Assembly: GCF_027744825.2 (NCBI RefSeq)
Contig: NC_071335.1
Span: 28,237,001-28,301,000 of the forward strand
From: Synchiropus splendidus
Lineage: Eukaryota; Chordata; Actinopteri; Syngnathiformes; Callionymidae
Direction of reading: 5' to 3'
DNA length: 64,000 nt
Shown: positions 40,580-53,275 of the stretch, piece by piece
Numbering within the stretch: the stretch's first letter is position 1
Layout: every line of letters starts with the position of its first letter
Position numbers and translations under genes: made by a program
Notes under the pieces: model-generated
The model's database searches: none
What the model was told of the DNA's origin: nothing
Seen by the model: the letters and a program-made list of their open reading frames with translations, nothing else

Positions 40580-42955
40580 GTAAGTAAACCGGCTATTGCT
40601 ATTTAACACGCGACATGGCGACACTGGGGAGAACTTTAAAAGCAGCGGGACTTTCAACCCCGGATGAACCGAAATATAACGCGTGTCATTCTTAAATGCC
40701 GGAACAGAAGCAAACTTGACAAGCGCACTTGTGTTGCCTTTACTGGACTATCGCGGGACTGGTGGCCGGAGACCCTCGAGCTCGGCGCTTTCTCAAGTTT
40801 TCCGGTCATTTCTAGCGCCTTCACTTTGGCAAGGGCAACTGATAGCTTTATCCCCCTCATAATGGTTTGTAAAGATCATCATTGAAAACATTTGCGGAAC
40901 AAAATGTCAGGGCTCGACTTCAATAATTAGCCTTTATTGACCGGTGTTTTGTCAGGTTGTTCCGTCATCACGCGTTGCTTATACTATAAGGGATTACAAG
41001 CCTATAATTCTGGGATCAAGTCACAACTCGCTGTATTTGAAATAGACCTCTTGTTTTCTTCATTGAGAAACCAAGTATATTCTCGCACTTCATGTCTTCT
41101 TTAATGGGCTGGTCCTGACGCGACTCTGCCAGTAGGGGGCGCAGTTTGATTGTCGTCTTGTGGGCCACTATTGAACTTGAACTTGGTCTTCTTCCAAGTC
41201 TTGTCAGCAATATTAATGTGAAGCGTAATTATTGCAAGAATCTTATAACACGTTAGTAATTGTGAAAATACTAGAAGATACTTTCCCTTCTGTTTTGATT
41301 CATGTAAAATATTTAAAACATAACAAAAAAATATTTTTGTTTTAGTACAAGAGAATGCATATGTATGGTATGTGCAATCATTAATTTTATTTATTGTGAC
41401 ATTCATACGCTAATGCTTGTCTATACAATTGCAATATACACTACTTTACTCAGATAATTTATGATTTTTAAGCAAAAATGTCTCAAGTCAACTTGTTTAT
41501 TTACTAATTATTTACTAAAAATAAATAAACCTTGTTCTGCTCTGTAAGAAATAATGCTGCAAAACAAGAAACAAAGCAGCCTAAATGTTTTTTTTTTCTT
41601 TTTAATTGCAATATCCACTCCTGATTTAACACCTAAACCACTTTCAGCCCCGGCAGTTTGATGTCTAAGGAAGGAGGAAAAACAAGATTATATTTGCCGT
41701 TTTCAAAGTTCTTCACATTGCAGTCGCTCTGCATCAAAATGAGATTACTTGGTTTGAAGAAAATCTTTGTGGCCAACTCGTGGTCACACTCTTCGGCAGG
41801 GTGCGTGGCATAAGCTGGTTAAGATAAGCTTCTGTCGGAGCGGGAAGAATTCCCTCATCTTTAATGCAGCTGAACATCCAGGTAACTGGGCCTATCTTGC
41901 ATAGTCCCTTCACACCTTCTCGTCTGACCCGACAAGGAATTAAAGCCACGAGAATTCATCACAACTTATCTCAACATCCCAGTCGAGACGTCCAATGTCG
42001 TTTACCATGTGGCAGCATGACTTCTTTTAAAGCTCTCTCTCACTCTCTCTCCCTCACACACACACACGCACACATTCTCTCTCTCTCTCTCTGCAAGTAC
42101 TTCAGGGACCTACTCCACATCCAACCCCTCAATGTCTAACCTTGGTTCATAAGATCCCAGCACTTTTAACGAAATGGGGTCCAATCATCTTGAACTCAAA
42201 TTAGAATCTATTTTTTGATCCTCAGAGGTGTTAGGTTCATTAAAAAGCGAGATTGGCAGCACAATAAAGAGGGTCAAGCAACTTAATCGTTGGGCTGTTG
42301 CCTGCTAGCTGAACATGTCAGCCCTTGTCGAAGTGACTTGTGTGCTTCACGTTCCAGCTCAATATATGTCTTTGTTGTTGTTTTATTGCTTCCTATCTGC
42401 TACTTTTTCACTTAAAAATATCCAGCTAATATTCGTGATATAACTGAACTTGTCGATCATTGTGTGCTCAACCAGCCAATCCCATGAGAGGACATCATAA
42501 CAACACCTGCCCTCCAGAATTCCTCTCAACTGTGTCTAACTTTGCTATTTCCTCTCCTCCAGCTGAGCCGCTGTCAGGTGTTTTACCAGGAGAGGACTCT
42601 CAGGACTCCCCCAGGCTGGGTGTAGCGCAGGGTGAGCCCCTGAAAGGGGACCAGGACCTTCTGACCTGCGGACAGTGTCACACCCGCTTTCCCTTGGGTG
42701 ACATCCTACTGTTCATCGAACACAAACGGAGGCAGTGTCATGCCAGCCTTTGCCTGGACAAACCTTTGGACCGTCCACCTTCGTCCCCACTGGCCTCGCC
42801 TCTCTCAACGTCCTCCTCGCACTCACGGACCCCCCTTCAGCACCCACGAAGGACCTCTCACCCCGTAGAGGTGGCCGTTCAAGTGTCGCCGTATGACGAG
42901 GATTGTTTATCTGCTCCGTTGCAAGGAATAATCCCCAAGCAGGAGAACATCACAG
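40525..42955 (+). CDS. bcl11a: BCL11A zinc-finger repressor, first two coding exons only
   Basis: Exons 40525-40579 and 42563-42955 join to MSRRKQGKPQHLSTREFSPE and onwards. MSRRKQGKPQHLS is the conserved N-terminal motif known to bind the NuRD subunits RBBP4/7. The C2HC zinc finger DLLTCGQCHTRFPLGDILLF..EHKRRQC follows (Cys, Cys, His and Cys visible); in mammals it mediates self-association. The exon ends with PVEVAVQVSPYDEDCLS and GIIPKQENIT. REFSPEPL and the finger favour BCL11A over BCL11B. Exons for the DNA-binding C2H2 fingers must lie to the right. The linker after the finger is Ser/Pro/His-rich and longer than in mammals, so this may be the more divergent of two teleost duplicates. 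Confidence 0.93.
40580..42562 (+). other. bcl11a intron 1
   Basis: About 2 kb. The first 350 bp remain CpG-rich (promoter flank). The rest is AT-rich with a CT/CA microsatellite at 42035-42092. No other gene recognised. Confidence 0.7.
42032..42092. repeat. CT/CA compound microsatellite
   Basis: Consecutive (CT)n, (CA)n and (CT)n runs in bcl11a intron 1. Confidence 0.9.
42563..42955 (+). CDS. bcl11a: bcl11a coding exon 2 (C2HC zinc finger)
   Basis: Acceptor CCTCTCCTCCAG, donor GTAAAA. 393 bp (mammalian exon 2 is 330 bp as I remember it). Encodes PEPLSGVLPGEDSQDSPRLG, the C2HC finger and the VEVAVQVSP..KQENIT block. About 20 extra codons lie mainly in the Ser/Pro linker between finger and VQVSP. 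Confidence 0.95.
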
Positions 42956-43899
42956 GTAAAAACACTGCAGTCGAGGGCGCATACATGGCTACGTGCCAAA
43001 GCAAACTATAGAGACGCAAAAGTGTGAAGTGAGTATTTTCTCTGAGAGGAAGTGAAGATGCGGAGTGGGTCACACTTTTGCAGGTTCAGATGAAGTCAGT
43101 CACAAAGGGGAACAAAAACTTGATGCATCTGTGGTGAAAGGGGAAAATACACTGTACCTAACCGCTGCTTTTAAAACGGAAGACCCTCTCTCAGTCTGTA
43201 CCAGAAAGTCTCCATCATGTCACACATCTGCGTTGGTGTCACACGTCTCCACTTGTACCCCATAAAGTCTGAATCGTTTTTATGTAGATTTTGGATCAGC
43301 TTTCAGCATCAAATCAGTGCCGATGATGGCAGCATGTAGAAATGAATATACAAATTCATGCTGTTGCATATTAATGCAACAACCTCTTGGGAATTAAGCG
43401 CCCCTTAAGTGTATTTACGAATAATTAAATGTACATGTTAAAGGCGTCCTTATCAATATTAGATTAGAAGAGTAAATGCAAAGTGGATGTGATGACGTGA
43501 AAAGAGCAGCCGCTCATCGAAGTACACGACTGACGGTACGACGCTGTTTTTAAATGATGAAAGATGAATTGCAATTTAGTGGCTGAAATTTGCATTTACT
43601 ATTCACCCATTTGTTAAATAACATAGCATGGTGTTCCCATACAAAAGTTGCTGATAACCTAATTGGTCAGTTGTATCATTAGTATTCTGCGTATCCTGTG
43701 TTGTACAGACTGGAAACTTCACTTCAAGCTCAATTAGAAAAGGTGCTCAGCCTCTGATGAGCCTATCTCTCTCACACAACAACCAGCTGTGCTCAACCTC
43801 CATTGCGAGAAAGAGAAGTATGTTTTAGAAATTGAAACACTCAAACAAAGAAACCGATTTTCGGAATGGCGCCGTCACAGATGTGTTCGGTTCCTGTGG

Positions 43900-44110
43900 C
43901 CTTCACTGCCATCCTACCTTATTACAGGCCCATAATTCTCCCTGCAAACTGTGATCCAGGAACGTTACAGAGAACGTAATTATCCCCTGCTAATATTTAT
44001 TTGAAGAGCACCGCAGCCACTAATTGTCAGTGTTTTTTTTCTTGACTTGAGCGATTAATTACCTCTTTTGTCGGTCACTGGAGCTGGAATGCGTTGTTTA
44101 AGTCGTAGTG
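43900..44110. promoter_or_regulatory. Candidate conserved non-coding element
   Basis: Balanced-composition unique sequence with clustered homeodomain-type cores (CCTTATTACAGGCCCATAAT, ACGTAATTATCCC, CACTAATTGTCAG, GCGATTAATTACC). Conservation is inferred from texture only. Confidence 0.35.
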
Positions 44111-46119
44111 CTGTGACACTAATGTTACTTCACTGACAGAGATGGAGCATCTGTTTCAATAAAAGGAGCCACGTGCTAAATAAATAAGCCGCATATTATT
44201 ATCCATCGAAAATAGCATACCGCTTTATAGCACGGGGGACAAGTGTATGAGGCTGCAGTCTGACTTGGTGTGCTTCAAATGAATGTTGCCCTGAAACTCT
44301 ATTGATTCATCTGTCTGGAAAGCCGCGGATGAAGAAAAGTATTTTAGCAACTTGATGAATGCTGAGATGACTCTGAATCACCAGCATATCTACCTCATTA
44401 TGAGACCCAACAATGACTCTCAAATAAACAACAAGGGAAGTGTTAAAAACATTGCTACACGTGTGGTGATAGTCACAAATCGCTCTTCACATTTGGGAAC
44501 TAAAAGTATCTTGTTGTAGACTAGACACCTCTTTTAAAAGGATGAACTGAAAAACAAAGATGGCTCCCTCTCTAAACACCAATAACAACAATGACAAACC
44601 AAAGCTTGATGTCAATGTATGAGGTGGAGAGACAGATGAACGCCTCCAAATTCGCTCCTCAAGTAGCTCAACCTTTTTTTAATCCTTTATAATTTAATCC
44701 CTTATATCCACACAAGCCTCTAGTTTAGGTATCAGAAAAAATACATTTCTGTCGACTGTATAACTGTCAGTTAAAGCGCCAGATTCATTTCTTTCGATTT
44801 CCAGCCAATTGGGACTAAATGGGCAAAAGGAAGTGGTTTTGTTTGTGATACTGTGGTGCTGGGTTGTGCTACAGCTTTGCAGATGGCTGAGCTGATAGTG
44901 CGCTGTTATCAGTGAACTGGCCATTACCATACTGAATGACCACTGTTCATTAGTGTGCCGTTTGTGAAACATCTGCCCCATGATTGAACGTAAGCACACA
45001 CACGTATTAGCCTAGAATGCCTTTCGGCCCTGTCAGCTGTTCCAGTGGTCTCTCATTTGCTCATTTATATCATCATGCAGCCAAGTCCACATGATTTCTT
45101 ACAGTCGCTAATATTGTTCGCTTCAGATGACCCTTTCATGACTAATAGATTTCCATTAGAGATCTGCTGCACCCTGTTAAGATTTTGTATTAATGATGGC
45201 AATGTTTCGCGGCAACTCAGGTCAGCTGTTTAAATCAACTGCAGTATTTATGGATGTAATTATGAGTGATGGATTTTGGGTAGAGGTGCCAGCACACCAC
45301 CCTGTTCTCCATATGCTGCGTGCCATGTTCTACAACCCGGCTCAGCTTGATGTCAACACGGAGATGATGATTCCTAATGTGTACCGACGGGGGCTTTACG
45401 TCGCCGCTTTAAAGTTGGCGGAGATTATCCAGAAACTGAGGGTCAGAAGGTTCCTCAGTCTTTAGCTAAATATCAAGGAAAAATGGCCTTAATTTAGTTG
45501 CAACCTCCAAAGCTACATTATGAATGGGCATCGATGTGGCGTTATGCAGAGGGTCAGACAAACGAGAGTGAAGGACGTACAAAAAAGATGTCCTTGCATT
45601 TGGAGAAACGACACTGAGGGCTTTATTTTTGAAATGCAATAATCTCTTAGCGTACTGGCATTCGGTGGTTCACTATTTATTTTATTTACTTAAATATACT
45701 TCATGTCTTTTACAAAATATATATTCCCATGTGAGGATGGTTATTTGTCGCAGGGAGATGTTTTGATCGCCCACATAAATCACATCTGTGTGAGACAGGC
45801 AGACTCCTCCCACTTCTGTCTTCTGGATCCAAGATTGATGGATAGAGACTGGCAGTGCCAATGTACCACCCTGTTCCATATGCTAGCTGCTGCTGCGTCG
45901 CCCCAGTAGGAGACCAAAAATGATGCGCGCATTGATGGTCTATTCTCCTGGGAATGTTGTTCATTAGTACACGGCATTAAGTAAATATGACCCCCAGCCC
46001 TCCCCCACTCTGCCGTTGTAATTTGGTACAGATGCATGGACATTGGCAATTTTTTTGTTCTTCATAAACGGGGTGATGGCGATGGCCAGTCGATTGTGGG
46101 GGAGATGGTGCCGTGCCCC

Positions 46120-46260
46120 TCCGCGGGACAGCTGAGGACGTCTGAGAGTCTCATGGCTGCAGCTGGGGTCTGCAGTCTGGAGCCCTGGGCCATTACAAGA
46201 GGGCCGAACAGCCTGCGTGCCATCATTTGCATGATAAATAATTTAAGATATGCAAAGGGA
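46120..46260. promoter_or_regulatory. Candidate conserved non-coding element with octamer-like site
   Basis: Unique sequence ending CATCATTTGCATGATAAATA, which includes the octamer ATTTGCAT and a TGATAA-type GATA site side by side. Confidence 0.35.
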
Positions 46261-49200
46261 CAACGTTGCTTGTCTCCAGATTACGGATGGCCCAGAAACC
46301 AAGCAGATGACGGTTTCTCACACGAACTCTCTACAGTGGAGTGTGAAAGTGGATTTATTTTGAAAACAGAATCACCGCTGTGATGTTAGTATTGTGGATT
46401 GGACTCTGTGTCAATCACTGCTATTTTGTTTACATCAATTTTTCTATGAGGATGTTTACCAGTTTAGTGCCTGCTTGTACAACAGCCACTGTTATGGTTA
46501 CAGTGTTATACGTCTGAAACTTGAAAGTTGATCCGTCTTATTGCATTTTATTGTTTTTTTTTTTTTTTTTTGTGGAGTCAGTCATGTTGCTCTGCTGCCC
46601 GTCTCTTGTTAGACTCCAGTGTGAGAAACCAGTGAAGCATATCTTGTATCACTCAGGTCCCAAGCTATCAAATTTTTAAAGTTGAATACAAGTGCAGATG
46701 ATGTCACACTCTTGACCACAACGTGCAGCTTACATCTCTGCATCTTTACTTGACTTCCATGCAAATCCTCATTTCAAAATACATTTTAAGGCCACTATTT
46801 CTTAAATATGTATTATTTATTACACAATAAATGTATCATTCATTTGAGTAATCAATACGTTATAGGCTGTTAAAATGTTCTATTGAACTTGGGGTTTGAA
46901 CATACATTAAATCAAATAGTAAAATTCCACCATCGCTGAACCCTGTAGATTTATTTCCTGTAGATTGTCTAAATAAACAGCTGGAGCCACTGACTCTGAC
47001 TCTCCTGTGCGCCGCTTCCATTGTATCCCGGACGTACAATCGAATAATCAATACTGAGTTAATAATGGCAGCCACCTCTCCCCTCATTCCAAGCAGCTAG
47101 GCAGTGCTTTTTGCAGCAGGCCCCCCGAAACAGATTGTCGGCCCCGTTCGTCCGTGCTGGTTGTGGAAACAAAGGTATTTAACTAGGCTCTGTGTTGGCA
47201 CTGTGCCACCTTTCTCCAGGCCACCAGCCCCCTCGTACTTCATGAGCATACGCATATGCACGGGTATCAATCAGACAGTGGCGCCGGGCAGCGTGTGAGG
47301 CGTGTGCGAGTGGGGGCGGGGGGGTTTGAAGAGACTCCTCTGTGTTGATGTCTTCTTCATGTGAGTTTGGGATTACTTTAATTGACGCTGAAAGCCACTC
47401 ATCTGTTGTCATCGGGCTTTATATTTCCTGCGACTTTAATTGTTTTCTGATGCTATGGCTCATATGTTGGAAGATATCCGCCACTGGAGTTTTAATGGCG
47501 GTGAAGAAGAATGGGTTTTGAGATGAATTTTTCATACAGGACATCCTTGTCTTTTGGAGCCAAGCTCTTAGCGCCCAAAAAACGCTGTCGCTGGTGATTT
47601 GTCAGTCTATTGTTGCTGCGTTAAGTAAGAGTGACTCCGCTCGCATTCAAGCGAAGTCCATGTTTACATCCGGAGTGAGGACGTGGGGTTGGGCTCATGC
47701 ATGTGCATATGTGTTCAACTTTTTGTAGTCGCATGCGTCTCGCCACTTAAACTCTTTATAGCTTTCAGTGTGTGTGTGTGTCGGTGGGTCTGTTTGTTAA
47801 AGCTTTACTACCCCGGTGTACAGACTGAACATGAAAGAGTCTTTGACTTGGCAAGCCCCGCCTGAGGACACCCCTCTGTGGACCATGCCAGGCCAGACTT
47901 GGCACCGAGTATTGGCCCCTGAGGGATGGGCTGGGCTGACGGTGTGTGCAAAGAAAGAGGTGAGGGAGGTGCATTAGTGTGTTTAAGTGCTGTTTTGAGG
48001 ATTTTGGAAGCAGGTTTTGTGATTTTGTAGCTGACAGACAGTGGGAAACTGAGTGTAGTTATGGCAGGGCTATGCAATAAAGTGCGTGTGTGCGCTCTCC
48101 TCCCGGCTCTTGGTCGGACTCCCCGTGTGTCTGTTTGTCTTCTAACAACCTTGGTACCTCTGCCTGAGGCCATTCAGGTGGAGGCTAGTTGAAGAATGCG
48201 GCGAAGACAAATGTGTTACTAAAAGCCACAGAATTTTCAAAACACTCTGGGATGTACACAGCAACACACCTGTTTTAAGAACTTCCACACACGTTCATTG
48301 TAAATCCACTCCTATCAACCTGTTTTTGTGTGTTGTGGCAGAGGGCCCGTGATCTGTTGTGAGTTGATGAGATATGTCAGAAACATATGATCCTTATTTC
48401 CCCCCTTGTCTGTCTGTCCCCCCTCCCTCCCTCCTCTTCTTCGCTCCGTCTCTCGCTCACATCCCTGCAGTGTCGGTTGAAAATGGGTTTTAGCAACATT
48501 AAAGCGTGTGCGCTTCTTAAATCTCTCTCAGTGTTCTCACTTTTACACTTGTGACACACACATTTGACTCACAGGCACACCTCTTCCACCTACTGTTAAA
48601 AGAAAGCGCACAACACGCACAGCCTTGTTTGTTTCACACCAGCGTTCCACGAAATAAAACTCAGAAATAGGTCTGTCATGCCGTTGTCCTGTCAATAGTG
48701 TAGCTGGGAGTCACATCTCAGGGTCAGAGGGCACCTGACAGCGTCGGTGCCTGTCATGCAGCGCTGGCTTCACCACCTGCAGGTTAATGACTTTATTTTT
48801 AGACGGAAGAGAGACACAGAAGGGAGAGAGTGTTACATACAGCTGCGCCGTTAGGAGTGGCAGATGCTGAGGGAGACTTCTGAGTTTCTGTTTTAATAAA
48901 GGTGCACAAAATAGTAACAAAAAAATGATGTGCGTAATCCCTTTAAATGTATGTATCATTATTTTTTCTGAGGTATTTTGGGAAAAAAAGCCTCTTCACT
49001 TTATTCTTTGTAGGAAACACAAGGCCCAGTTGATCATATTGAGCTGTGAATATAGGAATTTGCATGCAATGCATTGTGGGGTCCTCACGATTTTTAGCAG
49101 CTTTACAAAAATCCTATTTTCAATTCAAGTGCCAAAATAGTAACCAACTTGTTCCTGGAAGCAACACAGTCAGGGACAGTTACTCTGTGAGGAACGTGAA

Positions 49201-50954
49201 GAGAAGAATTGTGTAGTCAAATTTGCTAACAGAATTAGCTCCTAAAATTTGACCAGACACGCTCGCAAACCACAAGATAGAAGCGTTATCAGGAGACTAT
49301 CCAGGCTAATCTTAGATTTTTCCTGCCATATTTCCTCAAAGTACCTCTCGGTCCATGTGCCAGTGTTGATAGTGAGTGATTGTTTAGCTCGGTCAGACAT
49401 GTGGTGGATGAAAAAAGGAGCCGCTTGTCAGGTGACAAGAAAGAAATGGTTCTATTTATAAAGACAACCATATCAGTATTCAACAAATGACTTTGAACAA
49501 AAAGAACATTTCAGCTCATTCATTATATCAATCAGATAATTGTTTGCTTATTATAGATATTTGAGAACATCTCACTTCTTGGATTAGAAAGTTGCCTCTT
49601 TAGTTTTTAATCAGAAAACATTGACTTGTGTGATTCTGTTTTATACCAAGTTATTAAATTGATTTTCTTTTTTACAAAAAGAAAAAAGGGATGTTAAATT
49701 CAGCAAAAATCAGTATCGACCCGTTGGTCTGTGCAGAAAAAACCCTAGTGAATGTCATTTCCGCAACACAGCATTGATGTTCAATCTACTTTGCCACAAT
49801 ATTGTCATGTTTTATTGCTTAAAAACAAGCTCCTAGTGTATCACAGTTGTGTTGTTATGATAATGGCTGGATCTCATGTCATTTTGGCTGGCAGAAGAAC
49901 AATATTGTAGCATGATATCATCTCCACTCTTCTGGAATATCCATGCTTACAAACTGTTGTATAAATATCCATATTGTTATCACCGTACCAGCTCTTGCTG
50001 TTCCTATTGTGGCGGCTGCGTTTAAGGACGTGCAGCACCGTTGCTTTGTCTTCTTCACACCCACGGCAAACTCTTAAGGCCATCGCAGAGCCGAGGGTGT
50101 CATGTTAGTGTGAACCCGCTGATACCTGCCACTATCTGTCTTTATGTTTCTTCCTCGACTATCTGTCTCAGTCCTGCAGCTGGCCTGCCAGACAGTACAT
50201 GTCTATGGCCGGGTGTGATAATGCATTAATGTCTGTGTGTGTGTGTTGGAGACTATTTGTACTTTTTCAACGTGGGTGGGTGGTCGCCTACAGCTGTGTC
50301 TCGCCATTCTTATCTGTTATAAGAGATATGGGACAGAAAAGGCCCCCTGTCTCAAACGTTTTACTTTAAATAATCAACGGGTGTGTCAGAGGCTAAGATA
50401 TGTTTGCATATTTTGAATAAAAATCGATTTATTTGATCAATTTTAAATGTCAAAAAATGCCTGGTTTGGTTACACCACGACTGGTAACTTCAGTAAAACT
50501 GTCATAGCAGCTCCTGTCTCTAGGTGTGAGTAGTTGTCTGTCTTGTGTTGGCCTCTCCAGCGTGACCTCGCAGCAATAGTTTCAAATGAATGACTGGATT
50601 TTCTTATTTGCTGTGAGAGGCACAAATCTATTTGCTAAGACTGATCATGCTTCTCCATCTGCACGACACTGCAAATTTTCACTCCACACCTCACCCTAAA
50701 GGACAGAATAACATATCACTCTGGACGAGAATTTTCCCTTTTCGCTCACAAGAATGCAGGCAGAGCCCTGAGACCCGCATTTACGCCGTGACCACTTATT
50801 CTGCATTGCATCCCCCACAAAAAATGACCCTCAACCAAACACACGCACGGAAAGCGTGCACGTCTGAACGCCCTCCTGTCCCAGGCACCCGGTACTTTCG
50901 CATGCTGAATCTTGGTGATAACATGCTGGTGCCCTCATTTAAATTTGAAGCGCT

Positions 50955-51125
50955 TCTTTAATCTTCAAAGGCCTGATTGCTTTATGAATATGCATGGCCT
51001 GAGCTGACTCTCAGTTCATTACCTTGTTGTAAATTCTAATGACCATTAGGGCCCCGTGCGGTAATTGCCAATTGTTTTGCATTTTTGATTAGCCCATTAC
51101 CGGAGTGCATTCAGAACATGTCTGC
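50955..51125. promoter_or_regulatory. Candidate conserved non-coding element, homeodomain-rich
   Basis: Contains GCTTTATGAATATGCATGGC (octamer-like), TCTAATGACCATTAGGGCCC, CGGTAATTGCCAATTG and TTTTGATTAGCCCATTACC. The density of TAAT cores in otherwise non-AT-rich unique DNA is what enhancers of developmental regulators look like. Confidence 0.4.
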
Positions 51126-52208
51126 CCTGCCTGCCTGCCAGGCCAGAGCCGGGAGCAAAGATGAGCTGAAAAAAAAAAAAAAGTGGGAGGCAGATTGAGA
51201 TGCCTGGCTTTAAACTTTTGCTAAGGGAGGAAACAGCGGTGACCTAAAGGTGGATGAGAGACACCAAACAAGAATTGTAGAGATGGATGTTCCCTAAACA
51301 TGGTCCGTCCCACTTGTTTCTGCTGAGCTTGAGTGCAAGAACGTGTACCTGACTGCATTTATGTCAGTGTGTGTATTTGTTGACTGTGTGGACGTCCACA
51401 TGACTGTGTGTACATGTCCAAGTTCGCGTGCAAACCGGTGAGTTGGACGAGGCTGATGGTGTGCTGGGAGTGGTTGGTAGGTTCCGCAAGTGTATCCCAA
51501 TGCATGCTGTGCCTGGGACTTATGAAAGATTGATGGCTCCTAGCAGAATGGCATCGCCCTGGTACAACTTGATAACATCTAATGGATAATTTAGCGTTCT
51601 AAAACCGGCAGACCGGTCCCCCTCTCCAGTGGGCTTGAGCAGGCAGCAGCTGCTGAGTTTTCTGGGGCCACAGCTTCCACTTAGTGTCAGGGAGAGGTAT
51701 TAAGGACGAGACAAAATGAGAGGAAGGAAATAAGGGAAATTGGCTTCCTTTGTCATTGATTGGACAGTCTGTTTGTGCTGTAAAGAAATGTCTAACTTAC
51801 TCCTTTATGTATGAGCTGAAGCCACTGTCTCGCTCCACTTGCCAAGAGGAACCCCCAGAAAGTAGACAGAAATCAGACAAAAACTGTACCAACAATACAG
51901 ACACAGCAAACTGAAACACACGCATCCAAACTTGACACCTAATTTGAAATCCTTTAACTACAGTGGCCAGGGTGAAAGAGAACATACTGAACAAGCACAT
52001 GCATTTTTCATGTGTCGCAACGACGGTGAAAACTTTGAAAAAAAAAGGGTCAGAGTGGGACACGTTGGCTCTGTGCTGCTTTGTCTCTGCAGCTCGAGGC
52101 AGTGGACGTGAAATTCCTCGCAGAAAAGTGAAGAAATGTTAGCTGTATATTAATCATGTTTCGCATGGCTTTGTTCTCCAACTCTATTTATACTTCAATG
52201 CACTTCAC

Positions 52209-52217
52209 TCGGAAGGG

Positions 52218-52271
<54 letters not shown>
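52209..52271. repeat. A-run followed by (TA)n microsatellite
   Basis: About 18 A followed by about 19 TA units; likely polymorphic. Confidence 0.95.
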
Positions 52272-52274
<3 letters not shown>

Positions 52275-53077
52275 ACATTGACTTATTGATTAGTTGTTTT
52301 TTTGACCGTTCTAATAGGTGTCGAAGTAAATATCATAAGTATAATACATAATCTTTCAGTTTTGATGGCATCCTGAACGGATTAGAGGAGTAATGCACAG
52401 ATTATCACACACTATGGGCCTCAGTCTGTCAGAGACTAATTCCATAAAGGTGAACTGTTTCCTAGGCCAAAAATGCTTTATGGGTAATTTAGCTCATGAT
52501 ATGCTGCATGAACCTTCTTAAATACATTTCTCTCCTTCTCTCCATCTCTCTAAAGTGTTTATAAACAGCTTCCAGGTCCTCTGTCAGTCTCTTATTCCCA
52601 GACTATTAGGGAACTGACAGTTTGGTTAATCATCCCACAGTTGACTTCAGGGGACTGAGGGTCAGTGGAGTCCGTCTCTGAGGTGTGGAGTTAAAGTGAC
52701 AGCATGTGTCTACGCGTGCGTGTTCTCTGCTCCGCTCAGTGCCTACGTGTCAAAAGTTTGTCTATTTCATTGGGAGTGAAGGGGCGGGGGAGATGGTTAG
52801 GGGTCACGGCGGAGTCAGGTTGGTCTTGACCAGTACTGTAGCGCAGAGAGGAAAGTGTCCAGCGTGAGAGCTGGCAGCTCTGTAGGACAGTGTCCGGACT
52901 TGGTGTGTGTGTGTGTTCACACATGCACTGAGAAAAGGCAGGGGCATCAGTGGAGGCTGCTTTGGTCAATGGCGTCTTAGGAAGACAGCATGATAGATGG
53001 CTTTGTTAAAGGGTCCCAGGGTGTCCCCTGAACTTGAAGCACTCTGTTTATCTTGAATAGGAAAAGCCCAGTGTTTG

Positions 53078-53275
53078 GGGGCAGCAAGGAGGAGGCAAAA
53101 AGGAATGATATAGCTTCCAGAGGAACAGAGAGAAAGGGAGAAACGGAGGAGGAGAAGGAGGGGGAGAGTGAGGGTCTGTATCTGGGCAGGCCTGGCTGGG
53201 GGTTGGGGAGGTTAAGGGGGGGTCGTGAACAGGCATGGCTGCTGGAGACAGAGGAGAGGGAGAGGGGGATGGGGC
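53078..53275. repeat. Long purine-rich tract
   Basis: About 200 bp dominated by G and A on the plus strand (AGGAGGAGAAGGAGGGGGAG and similar), with the possibility of triplex formation. A second, shorter tract lies at 55140-55183. Confidence 0.6.

Noticed and set aside
45193..45465. 90-codon plus-strand frame in bcl11a intron 2
   Set aside because: No acceptor/donor pair in the phase needed to join exon 2, and no recognised domain; more likely a chance frame in a unique non-coding stretch.
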